This document shows positions 29,665-35,933 of a DNA stretch of 35,933 bases, piece after piece. The notes beneath the pieces were generated by a model that was not told the origin of the DNA, ran no database searches, and saw nothing but the letters and a program-made list of their open reading frames with translations. Both the position numbers and the translations under genes were made by a program. The number at the start of each line of letters is the position of its first letter. Positions within the stretch are counted from its first letter, which is position 1. The DNA lies in contig NZ_JAOCQE010000040.1 in assembly GCF_025290915.1 (NCBI RefSeq), positions 1 through 35,933 of the forward strand. Reading direction: 5' to 3'. The DNA is from Streptomyces sp. 15-116A (GTDB lineage: Bacteria > Actinomycetota > Actinomycetes > Streptomycetales > Streptomycetaceae).

Positions 29665-30612
29665 TTACCGATCCGGCTCGGGATCCTTCAGCCAGTTGAC
29701 CAGTTCTGCGGAGAAAGCGACCGGATCCTCCTCGTGCGGGAAGTGCCCGAGTCCGTCGAACAGGCGCCAGCGGTACGGGGCCTCCACGTACTCTCCCGAC
29801 CCCGCCGCGCTGCGCGTGCGCATCACCGGGTCGAGCGAGCCGTGCAGATGGAGCGTCGGCACCCGTACCGGCCGCTTCATCCGGCGGTTGAACTGGATGC
29901 CGTCCGGGCGGGCGAGCGAGCGCACCAGCCAGCGGTACGGCTCGATCGAGCAGTGCGCCGTGGACGGGATGCACATGGCCCGCCGGTAGATCTCCAGGGC
30001 CTCCTCGTCCGGCAGGCGCGGCCCCGACCAGTCCTGGATGAGCCGGGCGACGAGGGCCCCGTCGTCGGCGGTGAGCCGACGCTCCGGGATCCACGGCCGC
30101 TGGAACCCCCAGATGTGGGACATCGCGGCCGACTGCTTGACGTCGGCGAGCATCGCCGAGCGCCAGCGCCGCGGGTGCGGCATGGACGCCACCGCCAGCC
30201 GCCGCACCAGCTTGGGCCGCATCGCCGCCGCCGTCCACGCCAGGTAGCCGCCCAGGTCGTGCCCGACCAGCGCGGCGTCCGGCTCGCCCAGGGAGCGGAT
30301 CACTCCGGTGATGTCCAGGGCGAGGTTGGCCGGGTCGTAGCCGCGCGGGGTGCGGTCGCTGCCGCCGACGCCCCGCAGGTCCATGGCGACGGCCCGGAAC
30401 CCGGCCTCGGCGAGCGCGATGAGCTGGTGCCGCCAGGTCCACCAGAACTGGGGGAAGCCGTGCAGCAGCAGCACCAGCGGCCCGTCACCGGCTTCCGCGA
30501 TGTGGAAGCGGGCGCCGTTGGCGGCGACATCCCGGTGGGTCACCTCGGCGTCGGGGAGGTCGAGGCGTACGACCGAGGCGCCTTGCGGCGGGAAAGCGGC
30601 GGGGTCCGTCAT
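29665..30612 (-). CDS. Alpha/beta hydrolase, epoxide-hydrolase-like
   Basis: The 315-residue product has HGFPQFWWTWRHQL (oxyanion HGFP-x-x-W signature of epoxide hydrolases and haloalkane dehalogenases), the nucleophile elbow LVGHDLGGYLAW with Asp as nucleophile, and GLGHFPHEEDP near the C-terminus with the catalytic His. An Asp nucleophile rather than Ser points to epoxide hydrolase or dehalogenase chemistry. The ATG overlaps the upstream holin-like gene by ATGA, so they form an operon. Confidence 0.87.
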   Translation of the reverse strand: MTDPAAFPPQGASVVRLDLPDAEVTHRDVAANGARFHIAEAGDGPLVLLLHGFPQFWWTWRHQLIALAEAGFRAVAMDLRGVGGSDRTPRGYDPANLALDITGVIRSLGEPDAALVGHDLGGYLAWTAAAMRPKLVRRLAVASMPHPRRWRSAMLADVKQSAAMSHIWGFQRPWIPERRLTADDGALVARLIQDWSGPRLPDEEALEIYRRAMCIPSTAHCSIEPYRWLVRSLARPDGIQFNRRMKRPVRVPTLHLHGSLDPVMRTRSAAGSGEYVEAPYRWRLFDGLGHFPHEEDPVAFSAELVNWLKDPEPDR

Positions 30613-31106
30613 GAGGACGAGCGTGCCACAGCCTCGATGGCCTGCGGTGCGCGGTCCTGCGGCAGCGCCGGGCGCTCGGGACGCGGGTGCGGCTTGGCGT
30701 TCTGCAGCACGCCCGCCGTCTCCTTCACCGACGCGGCGACCTTCTGCGGGCCCCGGCCCTGCTTGGCCTTCTTGGCGAAGACCACGCCGATCAGCGCGAG
30801 GAGGCCCGCGATCAGTACGTTCGCGGCGAAGGACAGCAGGAAGCAGACCGCGAGGTTCCAGTCGCTCCAGGTGTGAATGCCGTACGCGAGGGCGAAGTTG
30901 AGCATCGGCAGGGAGAACAGGAGCAGGACACCGGCCGCCATGAACGCGCCACCGCTGGTCGCGCCGCGCTTGACGTCCTGCCTGAGCTGCGCCTTCGCCA
31001 GCGCGATCTCGTCGTGCACCAGCGCCGACATGTCCGCCGTCGCCGAGGCGAACAGCTGTCCGATGGTGCGTTCGGCGCCGACCGGGCTGCCGTCGGGTGC
31101 GCTCAT
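30609..31106 (-). CDS. Phage-holin-family (Phage_holin_3_6) membrane protein
   Basis: The 165-residue product has an amphipathic N-terminal helix (ERTIGQLFASATADMSALVH), DEIALAKAQLRQDVKRG, then two hydrophobic helices (about 53-78 and 86-110: AAGVLLLFSLPMLNFALAYG, AVCFLLSFAANVLIAGLLAL). A charged C-terminus follows. This is the actinobacterial PF07332-type protein, named from a phage family but usually a chromosomal membrane protein of unknown role. GAGGGAGAA precedes the ATG. It is co-transcribed with the hydrolase. Confidence 0.82.
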   Translation of the reverse strand: MSAPDGSPVGAERTIGQLFASATADMSALVHDEIALAKAQLRQDVKRGATSGGAFMAAGVLLLFSLPMLNFALAYGIHTWSDWNLAVCFLLSFAANVLIAGLLALIGVVFAKKAKQGRGPQKVAASVKETAGVLQNAKPHPRPERPALPQDRAPQAIEAVARSSS

Positions 31107-31209
31107 CGCGTTCTCCCTCTTCCGCCGGCCGGGTGCTGGCTCGCCCGCCGGCTCGTCTGCGTACGGTTCCGACTTTTGTACCGTCCCGCTTTTGTACCGT
31201 CTCGTCAGA

Positions 31210-32646
31210 TCATGCCCGACGGTCCTCCTCCTCGCCTGCCCCGCCCATCACTTCGGCAAGCCGCTGCCGCTCGGCGGCCTTCTCCTCGGCGAGTCGCCGG
31301 TGCTCGGCGGCCTTGCGCTCGTGGATCTCGGCCATGCGCAGGTGGTACGCCGGGTCGTCGACCTCGTAGATGTCCGGGACGCCGCTGAGGTCCTCGTCGC
31401 GCTCCTCCTCCTCGGTGAGCCTGCGGTACTTGGCGTTGCGCAGCTTCAGCAGCACCGACGCCAGCAGGGTCGCCAGCACCGAGCCGGTCAGGACGGCGGC
31501 CTTGACGCTGTCCGTCATCGACGCGTCGTCCTCGAAGGCGAGTTCGCCGATGAGCAGCGACACGGTGAAGCCGATCCCGGCGAGGGTGGCCACCGCGAAG
31601 ACGTCCGCCCATTCCAGATCGTCACTGAGCGACGCCCTGGTGAAGCGCGCCGTCAGCCAGGTCCCGCCGAAGATGCCGAGCGTCTTGCCGACGACCAGTC
31701 CGAGGACCACGCCGAGGGTCTCCGGCGTGGTGAAGACGTCCGCGATCGCGCCGCCCGAGACGGCCACACCCGCGCTGAACAGCGCGAACAGCGGCACCGC
31801 GAGCCCCGCCGACAGCGGACGCACGAGATGCTCGATGTGCTCGCCCGGCGAGTGCTCCTCGCCCTCGTGACGGTGGCAGCGCAGCATCAGGCCCATGGCG
31901 ACACCGGCGATGGTGGCGTGGATGCCGCTGTTGTACATCAGCGCCCAGATCATCAGGGCGAGTGGTACGTACACGTACCAGCCGCGTATGCCCTTGCGCA
32001 GCAGCAGCCAGAAGACGGCGAGGCCCGCGAGCGCGCCGCCGAGGGCCGCGAAGTTCAGGTGGTCGGTGAAGAACACCGCGATGATCAGGATGGCGAACAG
32101 GTCGTCGACGACGGCGAGGGTCAGCAGGAAGGCGCGCAGCGCGCTCGGGAGGGACGTGCCGATGACGGCGAGCACGGCGAGTGCGAAGGCGATGTCGGTC
32201 GCGGTGGGCACCGCCCAGCCGGCCAGCGATCCGCCCCCGGCGCTCGCGGTGAGCGTGTAGACCAGCGCCGGAGCGGCCATGCCGCACAGGGCCGCGACGA
32301 CCGGCAGCACGGCGGCCCGCGGATCGCGCAGATCACCGGCGACGAGTTCACGCTTGAGCTCGATCCCGGCGACGAAGAAGAAGATCGCGAGCAGTCCGTC
32401 GGCGGCCCAGTGCTCCACGGACAGGTTCAGCCCGAGGGCCTCGGGACCGAAGTGGAAGTGGCTGACGCTCTCGTAGCTGTCGTGCAGCGCGGGGACGTTC
32501 GCCCAGATCAGCGCGACGACGGCGGCCAGGAGCAGCAGCACACCACCGACGGTCTCGGCGCGCAGCGCATCCGCCACGAAGGTCCGCTCGGGCAGCGAGA
32601 GGCGTCCGAGAACCTTGCGGGGGGTGGGAGTGCGGGGCGCGGTCAC
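31210..32646 (-). CDS. nhaA: NhaA-type Na+/H+ antiporter
   Basis: From GTG 32646 the product is 478 residues with about twelve transmembrane helices. NhaA landmarks are FFFVAGIELKRELVAGDLRD (helix II region), GWAVPTATDIAFALAVLAVIG with VVDDLFAILIIAVFF (the two Asp of the ion site), and IGFTVSLLIGELAFE. NhaA exchanges internal Na+ for protons and gives pH and salt tolerance. The last 60 residues are a charged cytoplasmic tail rich in Glu, Arg and Ala (ERKAAEHRRLAEEKAAERQR) that E. coli NhaA lacks. GTG 32646 follows GGAGGT by nine bases; GTG 32682 is further upstream without a ribosome site. Confidence 0.92.
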   Translation of the reverse strand: MTAPRTPTPRKVLGRLSLPERTFVADALRAETVGGVLLLLAAVVALIWANVPALHDSYESVSHFHFGPEALGLNLSVEHWAADGLLAIFFFVAGIELKRELVAGDLRDPRAAVLPVVAALCGMAAPALVYTLTASAGGGSLAGWAVPTATDIAFALAVLAVIGTSLPSALRAFLLTLAVVDDLFAILIIAVFFTDHLNFAALGGALAGLAVFWLLLRKGIRGWYVYVPLALMIWALMYNSGIHATIAGVAMGLMLRCHRHEGEEHSPGEHIEHLVRPLSAGLAVPLFALFSAGVAVSGGAIADVFTTPETLGVVLGLVVGKTLGIFGGTWLTARFTRASLSDDLEWADVFAVATLAGIGFTVSLLIGELAFEDDASMTDSVKAAVLTGSVLATLLASVLLKLRNAKYRRLTEEEERDEDLSGVPDIYEVDDPAYHLRMAEIHERKAAEHRRLAEEKAAERQRLAEVMGGAGEEEDRRA

Positions 32647-32795
32647 GGCGGGGACCTCCGGTCGATGGGCAGCACGGAACACGTGCCGACCAGACTTCCC
32701 GGCGCACCATGAGGATCTTGATGAGTCTCTTACGTGTTCTTGAGCTTACCCGCGGAACTTCCGTGACGTGCAGGGGAGGCGTTCCGTGAGACGAC

Positions 32796-32828
32796 GAGGC
32801 ACCCGGCGAAGGCTTCGCCGGGTGCCTC
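32796..32828. terminator. Terminator after acsA
   Basis: A palindrome with GAGGCACCCGGCG (32796-32808) pairing exactly to CGCCGGGTGCCTC (32816-32828), and the pairing can extend into the loop. It lies 34 bp beyond the acsA stop, between acsA and nhaA, which run in the same direction. Confidence 0.8.
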
Positions 32829-32861
32829 GTCACGGGCCGTTCAGTCCGCTGGACGCGGGGT

Positions 32862-34817
32862 TCAGTCCTCGCTGGGCGACTGCGGCAGTTTCGCCTGGAT
32901 GAGGTCCATGACCGTGCTGTCGGTCAGGGTGGTGACGTCACCGAGCTGGCGGTTCTCCGCGACGTCCCGCAGCAGGCGGCGCATGATCTTGCCGGAGCGG
33001 GTCTTCGGCAGCTCCGCCACCGGCAGGATCCGCTTGGGCTTGGCGATCGGGCCGAGCGTAGTGCCCACGTGGTTGCGCAGCTCGGCGACCAGGTCCTCGG
33101 TCTCCGCCGCCGTACCCCGCAGGATCACGAACGCGACGATCGCCTGCCCGGTGGTCTCGTCGGCCGCGCCGACCACGGCCGCCTCGGCGACCGACGGGTG
33201 GGACACCAGCGCGGACTCCACCTCCGTGGTGGAGATGTTGTGCCCGGACACCAGCATCACGTCGTCGACCCGGCCGAGCAGCCAGATGTCGCCGTCGTCG
33301 TCCTTCTTGGCGCCGTCCCCGGCGAAGTACTTGCCCTCGAAGCGGGACCAGTACGTGTCGATGAACCGCTGGTCGTCGCCCCAGATGGTGCGCAGCATCG
33401 ACGGCCACGGCTCGGTGAGGACCAGGTAGCCACCGCCGCCGTTGGGCACCTCGTGCGCCTCGTCGTCGACGACGGTCGCGGAGATACCGGGCAGCGGGCG
33501 CTGCGCGGAGCCGGGCTTGGCCTCGGTCACGCCGGGCAGCGGCGAGATCATCATGGCGCCCGTCTCGGTCTGCCACCAGGTGTCGACCACCGGGGTGCGG
33601 TCCGCGCCGATGTTCTTGCGGTACCAGATCCACGCCTCGGGGTTGATCGGCTCACCGACGGAACCGAGCACCCGCAGGCTGCTGAGGTCGAACTTCGCGG
33701 GGATGTCGTCACCCCACTTCATGAACGTCCGGATCGCGGTCGGCGCCGTGTAGAGGATCGTGACGCCGTACTTCTGCACGATCTCCCAGAAGCGGCCCTG
33801 GTGCGGGGTGTCGGGCGTGCCCTCGTACATGACCTGCGTGGCGCCGTTGGCCAGCGGCCCGTAGACGATGTACGAGTGCCCGGTGACCCAGCCGACGTCG
33901 GCCGTGCACCAGTACACGTCCGTCTCCGGCTTCAGGTCGAAGACGGCGTGGTGCGTGTACGCCGTCTGCGTGAGGTAGCCACCGGAGGTGTGCAGGATGC
34001 CCTTCGGCTTACCCGTGGTGCCGGAGGTGTAGAGGATGAACAGCGGGTGCTCGGCCTCGAACGCCTCCGGGGTGTGCTCCGAGCTCTGGCGCTCCACCAC
34101 GTCGTGCCACCACACGTCGCGGCCCTCGGTCCAGCCGACGTCCTGGCCGGTGCGGCGGACGACGAGCACATGCTCCACGCTCTGCACGCGTCCGACCGCC
34201 TCGTCCACGGCCGGCTTGAGCGCGGAGGGCTTGCCGCGCCGGTAGCCGCCGTCGGCGGTGATGACGACCTTGGCGTCGGCGTCCTCGATCCGGGTGGCGA
34301 GCGCGTCCGCCGAGAAGCCGCCGAAGACGACCGAATGGGCGGCGCCGATGCGGGCGCAGGCCAGCATCGCGACGGCCGTCTCGGGGATCATCGGCATATA
34401 GACGGCGACCCGGTCGCCCTTGCGAACACCCAGCTCCAGCAGGGCGTTGGCGGCCTTGGAGACCTCGTCCTTGAGCTGGGCGTAGGTGATGGCGCGGCTG
34501 TCGCCCGGCTCGCCCTCGAAGTGGATGGCGACCCGGTCGCCGTGCCCGGCCTCCACATGACGGTCGACGCAGTTGTAGGCGACGTTGAGCTCGCCGTCCG
34601 TGAACCACTTGGCGAACGGCGGGTTCGACCAGTCGAGGGTCTCGGTGGGCTCCTTGGCCCAGGTCAGTCGGCGGGCCTGCTCGGCCCAGAAGCCGAGCCT
34701 GTCAGCCTTGGCCTGTTCGTACGCCTCGGCCGTGACATTGGCGTTCGCGGCCAGGTCAGCGGGCGGCGCGAAGCGACGCTCCTCCCTCAGCAGGTTGGCC
34801 AGGCTCTCGTTGCTCAC
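32862..34817 (-). CDS. acsA: Acetyl-CoA synthetase (AMP-forming)
   Basis: From GTG 34817 the product is 651 residues, the normal length of Acs. Visible motifs are [20 protein letters not shown] (P-loop), [33 protein letters not shown] and the C-terminal [15 protein letters not shown], whose Lys is the regulatory acetylation site. It makes acetyl-CoA from acetate, ATP and CoA. GGGAAAGG lies about ten bases upstream. A start at 34859 is open but adds 14 residues with no support. It matches SCO3563 in its neighbourhood as I recall. Confidence 0.94.
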   Translation of the reverse strand: MSNESLANLLREERRFAPPADLAANANVTAEAYEQAKADRLGFWAEQARRLTWAKEPTETLDWSNPPFAKWFTDGELNVAYNCVDRHVEAGHGDRVAIHFEGEPGDSRAITYAQLKDEVSKAANALLELGVRKGDRVAVYMPMIPETAVAMLACARIGAAHSVVFGGFSADALATRIEDADAKVVITADGGYRRGKPSALKPAVDEAVGRVQSVEHVLVVRRTGQDVGWTEGRDVWWHDVVERQSSEHTPEAFEAEHPLFILYTSGTTGKPKGILHTSGGYLTQTAYTHHAVFDLKPETDVYWCTADVGWVTGHSYIVYGPLANGATQVMYEGTPDTPHQGRFWEIVQKYGVTILYTAPTAIRTFMKWGDDIPAKFDLSSLRVLGSVGEPINPEAWIWYRKNIGADRTPVVDTWWQTETGAMMISPLPGVTEAKPGSAQRPLPGISATVVDDEAHEVPNGGGGYLVLTEPWPSMLRTIWGDDQRFIDTYWSRFEGKYFAGDGAKKDDDGDIWLLGRVDDVMLVSGHNISTTEVESALVSHPSVAEAAVVGAADETTGQAIVAFVILRGTAAETEDLVAELRNHVGTTLGPIAKPKRILPVAELPKTRSGKIMRRLLRDVAENRQLGDVTTLTDSTVMDLIQAKLPQSPSED

Positions 34818-35054
34818 GGCATCTGCCTTTCCCAGGGTGTCCGTTGTGTCCCAGGCCACAGCTCATCAGACGCGGGGGTGCGCTGACAAGGGTCGACGGC
34901 ACATTGGTTTAGACCTGTCCGGGTGTGTGGCCTGCTTACGGTGTCGCGGTCTCGGGGGGTGGGGTCCGACCGGGTTGCGCGGTCATCCCTTCCCACGGGC
35001 CACGGAGCAAGCCGGTTCAGGAGGTGTAACGCCTCTCACACCCGGACGGGTCAC

Positions 35055-35933
35055 TCACACCACCAGGTCCACCGCCCGCACCCGCTCGAACACCGGCTCC
35101 CGGTCCGTCTCCGTGAGGAGGTACGTCTGCGCCTCACCCACGTGGAAGTACAGCCCGTGCACTTCGAGCCGCCCGTCCTTGAGGGCACGGGCCACCGACT
35201 CGTGGGCGCGCAGGTGCTCCAACTGCTGGACCACATTGGCCAGGCACAGCTCCTCCACCGCGTCCGCGGGCGCTCTTCCCGCCAGCCCCGGTCGGGACGC
35301 ACCCTTGTCACCCATGCGCTCCAGGCTGGGCAGCCCGTGCCGCAGCCAGCGCCTGAGCGGAGTGCGGGCGCCGGACGTCTCCGAGCCGAGCAGTGCCTGC
35401 ATCGCACCGCACCCCGAGTGGCCGCAGACCGTGATGGAGCGCACGGCCAGCACGTCCACCGCGTACTCGATGGCGGCGGCCACCGAGTCGTCCCCGCTCT
35501 CCTCGCCGGGCGGCGGCACCAGATTGCCGACGTTGCGCACCACGAACAGGTCGCCCGGACCACTGGAGGTGATCATCGAGGTGACCAGCCGTGAGTCGGC
35601 GCAGGTGAGGAAGAGCTGAGTGGGCCGCTGCCCCTCGCGCGCCAGCCGCGCCAGCTCACCGCGCACCAGCGGAGCGGTGTTCCGCTGGAACGCGCTGATA
35701 CCGCGCACGAGTTCCAGCCCTCCGCTGCCGACCGACTCCCGTCGGCTGCTTGCACCTAGGGGGGAGGGCCGGACGTCGAGGGGTGCGGGGCACGCCGGGT
35801 CCTTGGCCGGGGTGGCGTCGCGGGCCGGGGCCGTGTCGCGGGGCGGCGTGGCGTTTCTGGGCGCTGTGCTGCCGGTCGGCGTGGCGTCTCCGGGCGGGGC
35901 CGGGCTGCCGGTCGGCGTGGGGTCTCCGGGTGG
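35055..35933 (-). CDS. C-terminal part of a beta-carbonic anhydrase fusion (probably SulP transporter-carbonic anhydrase)
   Basis: The visible 292 residues end in a full beta-carbonic anhydrase: CADSRLVTSMI and CGHSGCGAMQ supply the zinc ligands (Cys, His, Cys) and the catalytic Asp-Arg dyad. A GTG at 35708 could start this domain alone, but the frame stays open to the window edge and continues into it as ESVGSGGLELVRGISAFQRN. Upstream is a Pro/Thr/Ala/Asp/Gly linker in imperfect 12-residue repeats (PPGDATPTGSTA, PARDATPAKDPA). Such linkers join SulP-type anion transporters to carbonic anhydrase in Streptomyces, so the missing part probably is a bicarbonate/sulfate permease. The transporter itself is outside the window. 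Confidence 0.75.
   Translation of the reverse strand, partial: PPGDPTPTGSPAPPGDATPTGSTAPRNATPPRDTAPARDATPAKDPACPAPLDVRPSPLGASSRRESVGSGGLELVRGISAFQRNTAPLVRGELARLAREGQRPTQLFLTCADSRLVTSMITSSGPGDLFVVRNVGNLVPPPGEESGDDSVAAAIEYAVDVLAVRSITVCGHSGCGAMQALLGSETSGARTPLRRWLRHGLPSLERMGDKGASRPGLAGRAPADAVEELCLANVVQQLEHLRAHESVARALKDGRLEVHGLYFHVGEAQTYLLTETDREPVFERVRAVDLVV
35871..35933. repeat. 36-bp repeats coding the linker
   Basis: GCCGGTCGGCGTGG starts at 35871 and again at 35907, followed each time by a GTCTCCGGG-like half; the period is 36 bp, or twelve codons. Less perfect units extend left to about 35800. Length variation in the linker between strains is likely. Confidence 0.65.

Noticed and set aside
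30877..32712. Plus-strand open frame of 611 codons
   Set aside because: Antisense to NhaA and the holin-like gene, both with strong family motifs; its sequence is low-complexity Arg/Gly/Glu.

Overview
The window is from a high-GC actinomycete chromosome, almost certainly Streptomyces. Overall GC is about 70 percent with strong G/C third positions. There are WhiB-like, MarP and Crp genes, and the gene order around wblA, crp and acsA is, as I recall it, that of Streptomyces coelicolor near SCO3563-SCO3583. No database was searched; all identifications come from reading the sequence.

Positions 1-2240 are a decayed chromosomal flank. They hold the 3' part of an IS5-type transposase cut by the window edge, a complete but dead IS5-family insertion (451-1318, with 21-bp terminal repeats, a nonsense codon and a frameshift), an unassigned helix-turn-helix protein, and the old terminator of a tRNA gene.

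Positions 2240-13988 are an integrated actinomycete integrative and conjugative element (AICE) of the pSAM2 type, about 11.7 kb. It lies between two identical 45-bp copies of the 3' end of tRNA-Pro(CGG); the intact tRNA is at the right end next to the integrase. Left to right the element has: a 1-kb non-coding leader (arm-type repeat, 32-bp palindrome, 22-bp spaced repeats, 154-bp tandem repeats); a lower-GC Schlafen/AlbA_2-type cargo gene; a large multi-arm inverted repeat; a leftward pair (conserved hypothetical and a Pif-like Nudix protein); a KorSA-like GntR repressor; and a rightward run. The rightward run is a Pra-position protein, an FtsK/Tra DNA translocase, Spd membrane proteins, a GGDEF protein, two small proteins, RepSA-like initiator, excisionase and integrase. 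Four similar operator-like palindromes flank the repressor and precede the rightward run, suggesting one repressor holds replication, transfer and excision silent. In-frame TTA codons in the tra and GGDEF genes suggest bldA-dependent expression.

Positions 14021-35933 are core chromosome. They encode a Pr6Pr membrane protein, a metallophosphoesterase, YqeY, a class A PBP, WblA, two ArsA/GET3-like ATPases, DUF4177 and RidA proteins, a Nudix and a metallo-beta-lactamase-fold pair, Crp, endonuclease III with a long Lys/Ala-rich extension, a CoA-pyrophosphatase-type Nudix, a MarP-like membrane protease, an alpha/beta hydrolase with a holin-like partner, NhaA, acetyl-CoA synthetase, and a beta-carbonic anhydrase domain that is the C-terminus of a larger protein running off the right edge. 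Perfect hairpins separate the convergent units.
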